From: an uncultured Lachnospiraceae bacterium
GTDB lineage: Bacteria; Bacillota; Clostridia; Lachnospirales; Lachnospiraceae
NCBI GenBank assembly: GCA_910585965.1
Contig: CAJUHH010000009.1
Coordinates: forward strand, 1-64,000
Reading direction: 5' to 3'
DNA: 64,000 bases
Made by a program: the position numbers and the translations under genes. The notes under the pieces were generated by a model. That model searched no databases. It was not told where the DNA came from and saw only the letters and a program-made list of their open reading frames with translations. This document shows, piece by piece, positions 42,766-52,007 of the stretch (position 1 is its first letter; each line of letters opens with the position of its first letter).

Positions 42766-44073
42766 TTATTCTATCGCAGCATGGTCTTCTGCTCCATGAA
42801 CCGATGCCTCTTCTTCCATGCCGCCGTTCTCTATTTCTTCCTTCACTGCTATGGCAACGTTTTTTCCTGTTTTCTCTATCACCTGGAAATCCATATTCAT
42901 CTGCCATTTTTTTTGATTCTTATTTATTGTAACATTTTTTTTCATTATTTGTACCCCCTTTTCCTCCAAACTTTCGATATATTTTATTAATTTTTCAGAA
43001 AATATCATTTTCACTTCTTTTTCCGTGTAAATATTGTCTGTTACTATGTATTCCCTGTTTATGCTTTTCCCATAATAAAACGGCAGATAAAAATTTTCTA
43101 AAAGCTTCACTTGTTTTTTATCCGTTATTTTATCATAATTTTCATATTTGATTTTTCCCAGGCGGAGAATCAGATCCTTATCCATGACGGACAAAACCAT
43201 TTCTTCCTTTTCCTCACCTGTATATTCCTTTTTTTCATAATGCAGAGGAAGCTCCTCTTTCTTCTGCAGCTGCCTCTGGATATAAACATCCGCATCCGCT
43301 TCGTAATACTGGTAAAATTTCACGGTAGCATCCTCATTGTATACGGGCACGCTTCCCGATACAAGAATATCACCCTTTTTTACCTCCATGCCAACGGATA
43401 CCTGAGGAACCCCCTGGCGCGTCACCATGCTGACAATCACCCCGTCCTCTTCCGCAACCAGGTCGGAGCCGAACTCATTTCCCACGGATTTGGCTTCTGC
43501 CTGGCCTGCCTCGCTTCCCATACCGCCCTCGCCCGTATCCACTTCATTCTCCCTCACTTGTATTACCAGCCGCGTACCGTCTATCCGTGCAGAAGTCCAT
43601 GTCACAATCCCAAAATTCTGTCTTATTTTTTTCTCCAGCTCTTCAATATCCACCTTGCTTCTTTTCATGCCCACACAAATATCATGATTTTTCAGAAAAT
43701 CCATAAAAATATCTTCGGAAATCGAATAATTCCCGCTAATATCCACCGCCCATATAAAAGTGGACATCCACATCCAGAACACCAAGCTCCCTAATAAACC
43801 GATCAGGAATATTTTTCTTTTTCTTATTTTGGGTACAAAAAAAGGTAGTCCACAACGTTCCTGTATGGCCACCCTGGTTCCTGTTTTCTTTACGATTCCT
43901 TTCAGCTTCTTAAAGCCCTTGACGGTTATGCACATCGTATTATATTCCCCATGGTTCTCAATATCCCAAAGAAGAATATCATGATTACTGCACAAATTCA
44001 TAAAACGTTCCGGGGAATACCCCCATACCCTGATGCGGACATATCCCTTTAAATATTGTATAAACTGAAGCAT
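42766..44073 (-). CDS. yqfD: Sporulation protein YqfD
   Basis: A 435-residue YqfD protein, needed for efficient sporulation in Bacillus. It starts with LKGYVRIRVWGYSPERFMNLC as in the family and has a single membrane helix (IFLIGLLGSLVFWMWMSTFIW near 92-112) followed by a large outer domain. Within that domain a sheet-rich repeat resembles POTRA or FtsQ-like folds (DIEELEKKIRQNFGIVTWTSARIDGTRLVIQV). A GGGG element precedes the ATG. With yqfC, phoH and ybeY it keeps the Firmicute gene order. Confidence 0.93.
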   Translation of the reverse strand: MLQFIQYLKGYVRIRVWGYSPERFMNLCSNHDILLWDIENHGEYNTMCITVKGFKKLKGIVKKTGTRVAIQERCGLPFFVPKIRKRKIFLIGLLGSLVFWMWMSTFIWAVDISGNYSISEDIFMDFLKNHDICVGMKRSKVDIEELEKKIRQNFGIVTWTSARIDGTRLVIQVRENEVDTGEGGMGSEAGQAEAKSVGNEFGSDLVAEEDGVIVSMVTRQGVPQVSVGMEVKKGDILVSGSVPVYNEDATVKFYQYYEADADVYIQRQLQKKEELPLHYEKKEYTGEEKEEMVLSVMDKDLILRLGKIKYENYDKITDKKQVKLLENFYLPFYYGKSINREYIVTDNIYTEKEVKMIFSEKLIKYIESLEEKGVQIMKKNVTINKNQKKWQMNMDFQVIEKTGKNVAIAVKEEIENGGMEEEASVHGAEDHAAIE

Positions 44074-44133
44074 ACCCTATCCCCTTTACCTTCCATTGCC
44101 CGTCGCGATCCCGGATGCCTTTCCCGGCACGCC

Positions 44134-44439
44134 CTACCCATTATGGTAGCGGACGCATTCAATACAGCCTGTGATTTTCATATCTTCATTGGTATAATAA
44201 TCAATGGTCATTCTTTTTCCCACAATGCTGATCTGGCAGGTTTTTCCCTGCAGCACGATCATTTCCGACGAATACTCCAGGATTCCTTTATAATTTTCTA
44301 CAAAAACATCCTGGTTTCCCGTGACTGTTACAATAGAAGCTCCCAACATGGAATCTTTTGGGAGCTTTAAGGATTCCACGATAATCTCTTTCTTTCTTTC
44401 CAGCTTTTGTTTTCCGGTTAATTTTTTGTTCCTCATCAT
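44134..44439 (-). CDS. yqfC: Sporulation protein YqfC
   Basis: A 101-residue YqfC family protein with the beta-rich core DVFVENYKGILEYSSEMIVLQGK and the start LPKDSMLGASIVTVTG. It always neighbours yqfD; here it is 60 bp upstream. The molecular role is not established. Confidence 0.9.
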   Translation of the reverse strand: MMRNKKLTGKQKLERKKEIIVESLKLPKDSMLGASIVTVTGNQDVFVENYKGILEYSSEMIVLQGKTCQISIVGKRMTIDYYTNEDMKITGCIECVRYHNG

Positions 44440-44499
44440 GGAATAATATATGTTTCATTTGATAAAAGAATTCTACTTTTCTTGATGTCTTTCATTCCC

Positions 44500-44979
44500 T
44501 CATTTATGATACGGTTCCCCATAAATAATGCGATACCCCCTATAAATCTGTTCTGCCAGTAAAATGCGCGCCAGCTGGTGCGGGAACGTCATGTCGGAAA
44601 AACTGATTCTATCATCTGCCCGCTGTGACACTTTTTCGTGCAGTCCAAGGGAACCGCCGATAATAAACTGGATATGGCTCGTTCCATAAGTCGCCAGCTT
44701 TTCCAGTTTTTCGGCAAAAGCAACGGAATCTATTTTTCTTCCTTGTATTTCGAGAGTCACCACATGGGCATCCTCCCTGACATATTTTAACATACGCAAG
44801 GCTTCTTTTTCTTTGATCTGGTTCTCCAAGGCCTCCCCCGCCTTATCCGGGGTCTTTTCATCCTCCACTTCTATTACTTCCAAACGGCAGTATTTTCCAA
44901 GCCGTTTCGCATATTCTGCCATGGCATCGCGGTAAAATTTCTCTTTTATCTTTCCTGCCGCTATTATGGTTATTCTCAT
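44500..44979 (-). CDS. rlmH: 23S rRNA (pseudouridine1915-N3)-methyltransferase
   Basis: RlmH is a SPOUT-class methyltransferase that methylates pseudouridine 1915 of helix 69. The 159-residue protein shows the knot motifs FIIGGSLGLHEKV and SFSDMTFPHQLARILLAEQIYRGYRI. It ends YGEPYHK, exactly as in the family. It begins 19 bp after the zinc-ribbon gene. Confidence 0.96.
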   Translation of the reverse strand: MRITIIAAGKIKEKFYRDAMAEYAKRLGKYCRLEVIEVEDEKTPDKAGEALENQIKEKEALRMLKYVREDAHVVTLEIQGRKIDSVAFAEKLEKLATYGTSHIQFIIGGSLGLHEKVSQRADDRISFSDMTFPHQLARILLAEQIYRGYRIIYGEPYHK

Positions 44980-44998
44980 TACGGTCCGCTCCTCGCCG

Positions 44999-45694
44999 TT
45001 ATAAGGATATTCCTTTCCCCTGTTCGAAGACCTCTGGATAGTAATCGTCTACAAAGGCATCCAAAAAACCTTCGTCCAGATTCAGGAACTGATGGGATAT
45101 CATCGCCTTCATTTTATCCGTCCGTCTGAAATACTTTATCTCTTCTCCTGCCCCGCCTTCCGGGAAAAGGCCTTCATCCACGCTTTCTGCCGTCATATAG
45201 GCCGAACACCATTTCTTTATTTCTTCCGTCAGGCTGCTTTCCGATTCTGCCTTCTTTTTTAACGATCGGGAAGACCGAATGGAAAGGATCCCCATAACAA
45301 AAAACAGCAAAAACAGCGCCCCTGTTACGGAGCATATCATATATTTATTTATCATACCGGCAGGAAACCTGATGATATCTGCCAATATCAGGCCAACCGC
45401 CGCCAAGCCGATACCTCCGATCACAATGAGCATATAGCCGGAAGAACGGTTTTCCTCTGCCTGTTTTGCACTGTCCAAATAAACACCCTTATACGCGGGG
45501 GCATCCGCACCGCTGCCAGCGCCCTCCGCTTCACCATCGTCTGCCTCTTCCAGCGCCTCCATCTGTTCCTGGCTGCCGAAAATCAGCGGATTGTCTTCCG
45601 CTTCATCCAAAGCCTCCACCAGTTCCGCCCCGCAGTCGGCACAGACTTTGATTCCTTCCCTATATTCATTTTTGCATTTTGGACACCAAGGCAT
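44999..45694 (-). CDS. Zinc-ribbon membrane protein, hypothetical
   Basis: A 231-residue protein: an N-terminal zinc ribbon (CPKCKNEY and CADCGAEL), an acidic stretch, two membrane helices (about 86-107 and 118-140) and a C-terminal cytoplasmic tail. No enzymatic motif is visible. It follows a MORN-repeat membrane protein by 19 bp and precedes rlmH by 19 bp, so it is probably co-transcribed with both. The family is common in Lachnospiraceae but has no known role. Confidence 0.7.
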   Translation of the reverse strand: MPWCPKCKNEYREGIKVCADCGAELVEALDEAEDNPLIFGSQEQMEALEEADDGEAEGAGSGADAPAYKGVYLDSAKQAEENRSSGYMLIVIGGIGLAAVGLILADIIRFPAGMINKYMICSVTGALFLLFFVMGILSIRSSRSLKKKAESESSLTEEIKKWCSAYMTAESVDEGLFPEGGAGEEIKYFRRTDKMKAMISHQFLNLDEGFLDAFVDDYYPEVFEQGKGISL

Positions 45695-45713
45695 ATGCTA
45701 CCTCCTGAATTGT

Positions 45714-46832
45714 TTATTTGGCGGCGGATATCAGGCCGTCCACCCCTTGATTCTTATTGGCCTTTTCCGCCATCCACTGGTAATTATCCGAATCCGTCAA
45801 TTCCACAATGACCGGATACTGCCCCTTGCTGTCTTTTTCGCCCATCGCCTGCCATACTCCGTCTTTCGCCGTACCGCTCCATTCTTTGGTATTGTGGTCG
45901 CTGTAATAATTGGTAATATAAATTTCCCCGTGATAAAGACCGTTTTTAAAGTTCCCGATAAAATTACGGTTATAGCCAACATTTATTTCCAGGTTCTCAT
46001 CGATAAAATCATAATGTTCCGCGCCGTCTCCATTGGGCAGATCATTGGCCCATGTCCCGGAATAGCTGTGCTGCAAGTAAATGCTGTCTTTCGCTTTTGC
46101 ATTCTGGTCATACACATAAAACTTGATCCACATGCCGTTCCCGCTCCTGACGCCGTTTTTCCATTCGCCGTAATAATACTGGTTATCCGTATACATCGCA
46201 AGTCCCATGCCGTTCGGCCGCTTGCTTCCATCCGTATCGCCGTAGTAATAATACTTCGTTGTCCCGCTCAGTTTTTCGGAAGCCGCCCGGTATCTTGGCA
46301 GATATGCCAGATCCTCTACTGCCTCCATATTTCCTGCTTCCCAATAGCCTTTCATTTCCGACATCTGCCTGGATAAGTCAATTTCCACTGCCGCAAGGTT
46401 TTCCCCCGCTTCCTTCTGCCATTTTGCCGTCGTTTTCTGTTCCTCGCCAGAATCCTGTTTCCCGGCTTCCTCTTCCATAATCGACTGTTCCTGAGGGGCT
46501 TCCTGTTCTTTTACGACCACAGCAGACTCTTCCTGCTCCGGCGTTTTCTCTTTTTCCTGTTTTTCAGGCTCCTCTTTCTTTTCTTCTTCTTCTTTTTCTG
46601 CTTCTTCCGCTTCCTCTGGAACGCTGTCCTTCTTTTCAATATCCTGCGCAGTCACGCTCTGCTCCTGGGAGGTATTGGCATATTCCATAATATCTTCCTG
46701 CAGCATCGTGCTCGTATCCTGGCTGTTTCTTTTATTCAAAGCATAAATAACCACACTGATGCCGCAGATAATCAGTATCAGGACGACGGCAATTCCTATC
46801 GTCAACAGCTTCGCCTTATTGTTGTCTTTCAT
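45714..46832 (-). CDS. Membrane-anchored MORN-repeat protein
   Basis: A 372-residue protein with one N-terminal membrane helix (about 9-30), a long Glu/Lys/Gln-rich linker (about 65-140), and MORN-type repeats near residues 195-300 (PNGMGLAMYTDNQYYYGEWKNGVRSGNGMW, shown in pieces: YYYGEWKNG, SGTWANDLPNGDG, FIGNFKNGLYHGE). MORN repeats bind lipids or proteins. The ATG at 46832 has GAGGAAAT upstream. It faces outward judging by the helix and the hydrophilic tail. Confidence 0.78.
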   Translation of the reverse strand: MKDNNKAKLLTIGIAVVLILIICGISVVIYALNKRNSQDTSTMLQEDIMEYANTSQEQSVTAQDIEKKDSVPEEAEEAEKEEEEKKEEPEKQEKEKTPEQEESAVVVKEQEAPQEQSIMEEEAGKQDSGEEQKTTAKWQKEAGENLAAVEIDLSRQMSEMKGYWEAGNMEAVEDLAYLPRYRAASEKLSGTTKYYYYGDTDGSKRPNGMGLAMYTDNQYYYGEWKNGVRSGNGMWIKFYVYDQNAKAKDSIYLQHSYSGTWANDLPNGDGAEHYDFIDENLEINVGYNRNFIGNFKNGLYHGEIYITNYYSDHNTKEWSGTAKDGVWQAMGEKDSKGQYPVIVELTDSDNYQWMAEKANKNQGVDGLISAAK

Positions 46833-46845
46833 ATTAGTAATTTCC

Positions 46846-47151
46846 TCATTCCTTCTCTTTGAAATCAAAGCATGTCCTGTTTGCAGTAACGCTCTTTATA
46901 TAAGTTCCTGCTTCCACATGGGCCGGATGCGTCTGGTAAGCATTCAGCGCCTCTTCCGATTCAAAAACAGAGATCAATCCGACCGCCTTATTGCTGGAAG
47001 GCAAACCCTCCGCAATCACTTCCAGCGACACCACGCCTTCTGCCTGTTCCTTCACGCTTTCCAGCTTCTCCCGGATTTTTACCGCCGCTTCCTTTTTTTC
47101 CTGTTCCTTCAAATCTTCTTTCCAATCCCATAATACGATATGATGTACCAT
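46846..47151 (-). CDS. Dabb family protein (stress-responsive alpha/beta barrel)
   Basis: A 101-residue Dabb protein: it starts MVHHIVLWDWKE and contains LISVFESEEALNAYQTHPAH, as typical members do. Such dimeric barrels include polyketide cyclases and proteins of unknown role. GGAGG precedes the ATG. It is first in the unit running through the MORN protein to rlmH. Confidence 0.88.
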   Translation of the reverse strand: MVHHIVLWDWKEDLKEQEKKEAAVKIREKLESVKEQAEGVVSLEVIAEGLPSSNKAVGLISVFESEEALNAYQTHPAHVEAGTYIKSVTANRTCFDFKEKE

Positions 47152-47195
47152 AATTCATCCTCCACACGTATAATAATGCTCCAGCATTTATTGAT

Positions 47196-47201
47196 ATTAT
47201 A
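47196..47201 (-). promoter_or_regulatory. Possible -10 box before the Dabb gene
   Basis: A TATAAT on the minus strand, about 45 bp upstream of the Dabb ATG; the -35 region is AT-rich and without a clear match. Confidence 0.4.
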
Positions 47202-47250
47202 CCATGCCGCCGTTTAATTTAAAGATATAAAATTTATTAATTGTTTCTTA

Positions 47251-47286
47251 AAAATGCCTTCATATCCTAAGATACAAAGGCATTTT
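47251..47286 (-). terminator. Terminator after nfnB
   Basis: A 10-bp perfect stem (AAAATGCCTT with AAGGCATTTT), 16-nt loop and a T-run on the minus strand, 17 bp past the nfnB stop. Confidence 0.75.
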
Positions 47287-47302
47287 CCGTAGCAACCCGT
47301 CA

Positions 47303-48700
47303 TTATTTATTCTTCAAGTATTCATCAATCCCTTTTGCCCCGGCCTTTCCCGCGCCCATGGCGAGGATCACGGTAGCCGCTCCGGTAACGGCATCGCCTC
47401 CGGCATACACGCCTTCTTTTGTCGTTTTGCCGAATTCTTCATCTGCAACAATGCATTTCCATTTATTTGTTTCCAATCCGTTCGTTGTCGCGGAAATCAA
47501 CGGATTAGGGGAAGTCCCCAGAGACATAATGACCGTATCCGCTTCAATGGTAAATTCGGAATCCGGCATTACCACCGGCCTCCTTCTCCCCGACTCATCC
47601 GGTTCGCCCAGTTCCATCCTGACGCATTTCATGCCGCATACCCATCCGTTTTCATCGGCAAGTATCTCCACCGGGTTGGTCAGCAGATCAAAAATAATGC
47701 CTTCTTCTTTCGCATGGTGGACTTCTTCCACCCTTGCCGGAAGCTCCTCTTCGCTTCTCCTATATACGATATGCACCTCCGCGCCCAGGCGCAGCGCGGT
47801 TCTCGCCGCATCCATCGCCACATTGCCGCCGCCCACAACCGCTACTTTCTTTCCTCTCATAATAGGAGTCGGGGATTCCTCCTGAAACGCTTTCATCAAA
47901 TTGCTTCTTGTCAGATATTCATTTGCGGAAAATACGCCGTTCGCCTGTTCGCCGGGAATTCCCATAAACTTTGGCAGCCCTGCCCCTGAACCGATAAATA
48001 CCGCATCAAAGCCTTCCTCTTCCAGCAGTTCGTCTATTGTCACCGACTTTCCTACTACCACGTTCGTCTCTATCTCCACGCCTAAGGATTTGACATTTTC
48101 AATCTCTTTTGCTACTACATCTTCTTTCGGAAGGCGGAATTCCGGAATCCCATAAACTAATACGCCGCCCGGTTCATGCAAAGCCTCAAAGATTGTCACC
48201 TCATACCCCATCTTCGCCAGATCCCCCGCACAAGTAAGACCGGCCGGGCCGGAACCGATCACCGCTACTTTTTTGCCGTTTTTCTTCTCTGCGCCAACGG
48301 GCTTTATTCCCTTTTCCCTCGCCCAGTCCGCCACAAAGCGTTCCAGTTTTCCAATCGAAACGGGTTCTCCCTTTATGCCGCGGATACACTTTCCCTCGCA
48401 CTGGCTTTCCTGGGGGCATACCCGCCCGCATACTGCCGGAAGGGCGCTGGCCTCGCTGATCACCTGATATGCCGCCTCGATATCCCCTTCCTTTACTTTT
48501 TCAATAAACCCGGGAATATTGATCGCCACCGGGCAGCCCTTCACGCATTGCGCATTCTTGCAGTTAATGCATCTGCCCGCTTCCTCCATCGCTTCTTCTT
48601 TATTGTATCCAAGGCACACTTCCTCAAAATTAGAAGCGCGCACCTTTGCATCCTGTTCACGTACAGGTACCTTCTTTAATACGTCCATCCTAATAACCAT
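47303..48700 (-). CDS. nfnB: NfnB/GltA-type flavoprotein subunit
   Basis: A 465-residue protein resembling the small subunit of glutamate synthase. An N-terminal 4Fe-4S domain (CINCKNAQCVKGCPVAINIPGF and CGRVCPQESQCEGKC) precedes two Rossmann folds, VAVIGSGPAGLTCAGDLA and VAVVGGGNVAMDAARTALRLGA. The adjacent upstream flavoprotein makes the pair NfnAB, the electron-bifurcating NADH-dependent reduced ferredoxin:NADP+ oxidoreductase, more likely than glutamate synthase, since no large GltB gene is present. The older name gltA is often used. Confidence 0.87.
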   Translation of the reverse strand: MVIRMDVLKKVPVREQDAKVRASNFEEVCLGYNKEEAMEEAGRCINCKNAQCVKGCPVAINIPGFIEKVKEGDIEAAYQVISEASALPAVCGRVCPQESQCEGKCIRGIKGEPVSIGKLERFVADWAREKGIKPVGAEKKNGKKVAVIGSGPAGLTCAGDLAKMGYEVTIFEALHEPGGVLVYGIPEFRLPKEDVVAKEIENVKSLGVEIETNVVVGKSVTIDELLEEEGFDAVFIGSGAGLPKFMGIPGEQANGVFSANEYLTRSNLMKAFQEESPTPIMRGKKVAVVGGGNVAMDAARTALRLGAEVHIVYRRSEEELPARVEEVHHAKEEGIIFDLLTNPVEILADENGWVCGMKCVRMELGEPDESGRRRPVVMPDSEFTIEADTVIMSLGTSPNPLISATTNGLETNKWKCIVADEEFGKTTKEGVYAGGDAVTGAATVILAMGAGKAGAKGIDEYLKNK

Positions 48701-48709
48701 GCCTTTCTC

Positions 48710-49588
48710 TCAATCGCAGTTACCGCATCCGCCATGATGGGTGCTGCCCTCTTTTTCCTTCAAAATTGCTCTGCCCTCTGCCGTCTTATACATCTGCTGG
48801 CGTTTCATCGCCTGGTCGAAATCCACCTTATGGCCGTCAAATTCCGGCCCGTCCACACAGGCGAACTTCACTTCCCCGTCCACCGTCACGCGGCATGCGC
48901 CGCACATTCCCGTGCCGTCCACCATAATGGGGTTCAGGCTCACTACCGTAGGAATCCCCAGCTCTTTTGTCATCTTGCAGACAAATTTCATCATGATCAT
49001 AGGGCCTATCGCCACGCATACATCATAATGCTTTCCTTCTTCCACCAGATCCTTGATTGTCTGCGTCACCATGCCGCTTCTGCCATAAGAGCCATCGTCC
49101 GTGGTAATATAAAGATTTCCCGCTGCTTCCGACATTTCCTTTTCCAGAATCAGCAGATCCTTCGTCTTCGCTCCTACGATCACATCCGCTTCTATCCCTT
49201 TTTCTTTCAGCCATTTTACCTGAGGATATACGGGCGCTGTGCCTACTCCCCCTGCTACGAAAAGAATACTTTTCTTCCTTAATTCCTCCAGTGGTTCTTT
49301 TATAAAATCGGAAGGACAGCCCAAAGGCCCAACAAAATCCTGGAAATAATCCCCGGTTTTTAATCCTGCCATCTTTGCCGTCCCAGCTCCCACCGTCTGG
49401 AACACGATCGTCACCGTACCTTTTTCCCTGTCATAATCACAGATTGTCAGCGGAATCCTTTCCCCATCCTCATCCGTCCTGACAATAATAAACTGCCCCG
49501 GCTCACACCGTTTCGCTATGCGTTTTGCCTCTACCTCCATAAGGTAAATATTCGCCGCCAGCTCTTTTGCCTCCAAAATCTTATACAT
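48710..49588 (-). CDS. nfnA: NfnA-type FAD/NAD-binding subunit
   Basis: A 292-residue protein of the dihydroorotate-dehydrogenase electron-transfer type: an FAD-binding barrel (PGQFIIVRTDEDGERIPLT), an NAD domain (ILFVAGGVGTAPVYPQVKWL) and a 2Fe-2S site (GMCGACRVTV and CVDGPEFDGHKV). It ends in HHGGCGNCD. The gene stops 9 bp before nfnB. The pair would balance ferredoxin, NADH and NADPH in fermentation. Confidence 0.87.
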   Translation of the reverse strand: MYKILEAKELAANIYLMEVEAKRIAKRCEPGQFIIVRTDEDGERIPLTICDYDREKGTVTIVFQTVGAGTAKMAGLKTGDYFQDFVGPLGCPSDFIKEPLEELRKKSILFVAGGVGTAPVYPQVKWLKEKGIEADVIVGAKTKDLLILEKEMSEAAGNLYITTDDGSYGRSGMVTQTIKDLVEEGKHYDVCVAIGPMIMMKFVCKMTKELGIPTVVSLNPIMVDGTGMCGACRVTVDGEVKFACVDGPEFDGHKVDFDQAMKRQQMYKTAEGRAILKEKEGSTHHGGCGNCD

Positions 49589-49603
49589 TTTATTCCTCCT
49601 TCC

Positions 49604-51061
49604 TTAAATATCCACCAGTACGATTTTCCCCTCTTCGTCATATGTAATGCGGCAGGCCATCCCATCCTGGATATTCACGCCGTAGATCCGCTCCGTCCTT
49701 GTCTGTATTCCTGTTGCATCTTCATAATATTCATAAATAATATAATAATCCCCATTTTCACCGATTCGCACTACAGAATTCAATTTATACACATTGTGTC
49801 CGCTCATTCCCCGCATATTGCCTTCTGCATCCAGCAGGACATCTGCCCGAACCAGAGCCTGGACCACGTTGGAAATCGCCATATCCACTGTAATATCGGT
49901 ATTCAGCCTTAGCTGGTAGTTACGGACAATGATGTCGCTGGCAACCCCCTCCTCGCTTATAGCAATAAACTTATAAACCGATTTTCCAAGAGGCATCGGG
50001 ATAGCGGACGTATACCGAATACTGCCTGCCGTAGGATCCGTGCCATCCGCCGTATAATATATCGTACAGTCCTCCGGCGCTTGCGCCTCAATCATATACG
50101 GCTCATAATAATCCCCGCTATATACGGATACTTCCGGCGCTGCAGGTACCAGCACATCGATCCGATAGGTGTTCGTGACAACATCGCTCTGAATGCCATA
50201 ATCATTAATAAAACATGCCTTTACCGTATATTCCCCCGTTTCCAGGAAAATAGGCGCCGTGTACACTTCGCTGTTTTCATCCGGCATGCTCTGGTCTAAT
50301 GTATAATAAATTTTCCCGGAAGTATTCGCACTCAGTTTCAAAGGCAGAACTTCTTCGTAATTCCCCCCTACAAAACTGAATTCCGGCGGTTTCGCCATAA
50401 ACTGCTGAAACAAATTCGCAATGTTCTCATTATTGCATCCCAGCAAAAGCTCATTAATCGCCTGGTAATTCCCCAATTTACTGTAAATCGCTATTATTTT
50501 ATCGTAAGCCCTCTCCAGATCCTCCTCCAGATAACGCTCCTCGTCTTCCACAACATCCATTAATGTATAAATCGCCGGCTCGTCTTTCCCCTGGATATAG
50601 TAATAATCGGCCATAAGAAAAAGAATTTCCACATCTCCCTGATCCAGCTCATGCGCCCTTTCTAGGTATGCAATTGCCTGTACATACCTTTCCGCTTTCG
50701 CGCATTCCTTTGCTTTCCCTATCTGATAAGGCACCGAATAATTCCTATACCAGTGAATGCCTCCAATTCCTGCCGCCGCTGCAAACAGACAGAACACGAG
50801 GGCGGCTGCCACCCATCCGTTTCCCATCCTTCTTTTTCCCATGAAGCGGGCTGCTTTCTTTCTTTTTTTATTATCTTTTCCCGCTTCCTCCAGCTTCGGC
50901 ATCTCTTCCTGGGCCAGTTCTACAAGAAGGGTAGATAATGTCTCATTCATTTCTTTTTCAATTTCAGGCTCAAAATCCGGCACGATCCGAAATTCTTCCC
51001 CGCAATTGTCGCAATACAAATGGCCTTCTGTCCATTCATATCCGCATTTCGGACATTTCAT
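49604..51061 (-). CDS. Zinc-ribbon/TPR/chitobiase-like-domain membrane protein
   Basis: A 485-residue modular protein. An N-terminal zinc ribbon (CPKCGYEW and CDNCGEEF), one membrane helix near 85-108, TPR-like helical repeats (about 115-215), then two beta-sandwich units resembling the chitobiase C-terminal type (IYYTLDQSMPDENSEVYT and IYYTADGTDPTAGSIRYT) and a C-terminal KTR-like beta domain. It probably stands on the outer membrane face with the ribbon inside. No enzyme motif. The ATG at 51061 follows AAGGGA; a GTG two codons upstream is possible. Confidence 0.78.
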   Translation of the reverse strand: MKCPKCGYEWTEGHLYCDNCGEEFRIVPDFEPEIEKEMNETLSTLLVELAQEEMPKLEEAGKDNKKRKKAARFMGKRRMGNGWVAAALVFCLFAAAAGIGGIHWYRNYSVPYQIGKAKECAKAERYVQAIAYLERAHELDQGDVEILFLMADYYYIQGKDEPAIYTLMDVVEDEERYLEEDLERAYDKIIAIYSKLGNYQAINELLLGCNNENIANLFQQFMAKPPEFSFVGGNYEEVLPLKLSANTSGKIYYTLDQSMPDENSEVYTAPIFLETGEYTVKACFINDYGIQSDVVTNTYRIDVLVPAAPEVSVYSGDYYEPYMIEAQAPEDCTIYYTADGTDPTAGSIRYTSAIPMPLGKSVYKFIAISEEGVASDIIVRNYQLRLNTDITVDMAISNVVQALVRADVLLDAEGNMRGMSGHNVYKLNSVVRIGENGDYYIIYEYYEDATGIQTRTERIYGVNIQDGMACRITYDEEGKIVLVDI

Positions 51062-51094
51062 AAACACATCCCTTTCTCCGTCACGGCCGAAGCC

Positions 51095-51958
51095 CTAAAC
51101 CGGCTCGCTGCCTGAAAACCAGCCGCCCGCAGATTCCACGCAATTACTCATTAACATCGCTATCGTCATCGGCCCGACCCCGCCCGGCACTGGCGTGACC
51201 GCGCTGCATACCGGCCAGACATCATCATAGTCCACATCACCGCATAATTTATTTTCCTCGTTCCGATGGATGCCCACATCGACTACCACGGCTCCCTCTT
51301 TGATATATTCCTTTGTAATCATTTTCGGTTTTCCGACGGCCACGACCAAAATATCCGCCCGCTTCGTCACTTCCTTCAAATTTTCCGTTTTCGAATGGGC
51401 TACCGTAACCGTTGCGTTTTCCCGCAAAAGCAATAAAGCCATCGGCTTGCCGACAATATTGCTCCTGCCAATTACCACGCATTCCTTTCCTGCAATCTCA
51501 ATGCCGGAACGCTTTAGAAGCTGTATGATCCCTGCCGGCGTGCAGGATACAAACCCCGGCTGTCCGATACAAAGCTTTCCCACGCTCTCAGGATGGAAAC
51601 CGTCCACATCCTTTTCCGGCCGGATCGCTCTGATCACCCTGTTCTCATCAATATGGGAAGGAAGCGGCAGCTGGACTAATATTCCATTCACATCTTTTCT
51701 TCCGTTCAGCTCTTCAATCAGCGCGAGCAGCTCCTCCTGCGAGGTTTCTTCCTCCAGCTCATAGGACAAGGAATGTATGCCGATATAAGCGCATGCTTTC
51801 TTCTTATTTCCCACATATACGCTGGAGGCAGGATCTTTTCCTACTTGTATAACGGCAAGCGTCACCTTTTTTCCTTCCGCCTCCATTGCCGTTACTCTTT
51901 CCTTCAATTCTTCCTTGATCTGCGCCGATATTTTCTTGCCATCTATTTGATTCGCCAT
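51095..51958 (-). CDS. folD: Bifunctional methylene-THF dehydrogenase/methenyl-THF cyclohydrolase
   Basis: FolD interconverts methylene-, methenyl- and formyl-THF. The 287-residue protein has the signature blocks ILVQLPLPSHI, DVDGFHPESVGKLCIG, CVVIGRSNIVGKPMALLLL and CSAVTPVPGGVGPMTIAMLM. The catalytic Lys is in YVGNKKKACAYIGI. It is 50 bp downstream of fhs, and the two form a one-carbon module. Confidence 0.96.
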   Translation of the reverse strand: MANQIDGKKISAQIKEELKERVTAMEAEGKKVTLAVIQVGKDPASSVYVGNKKKACAYIGIHSLSYELEEETSQEELLALIEELNGRKDVNGILVQLPLPSHIDENRVIRAIRPEKDVDGFHPESVGKLCIGQPGFVSCTPAGIIQLLKRSGIEIAGKECVVIGRSNIVGKPMALLLLRENATVTVAHSKTENLKEVTKRADILVVAVGKPKMITKEYIKEGAVVVDVGIHRNEENKLCGDVDYDDVWPVCSAVTPVPGGVGPMTIAMLMSNCVESAGGWFSGSEPV

Positions 51959-52007
51959 CTTTCACCTCGTGTCTGTGCAACCTGGTTGCGCGTTGTAATG
52001 ATTTCCT

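Noticed and set aside
45591..46376. A 261-codon plus-strand ORF
   Set aside because: It is antisense to the MORN-repeat and zinc-ribbon genes and has no start signal.
47303..49588. Glutamate synthase small subunit
   Set aside because: No large glutamate synthase subunit is present and the adjacent FAD/2Fe-2S subunit fits NfnAB.
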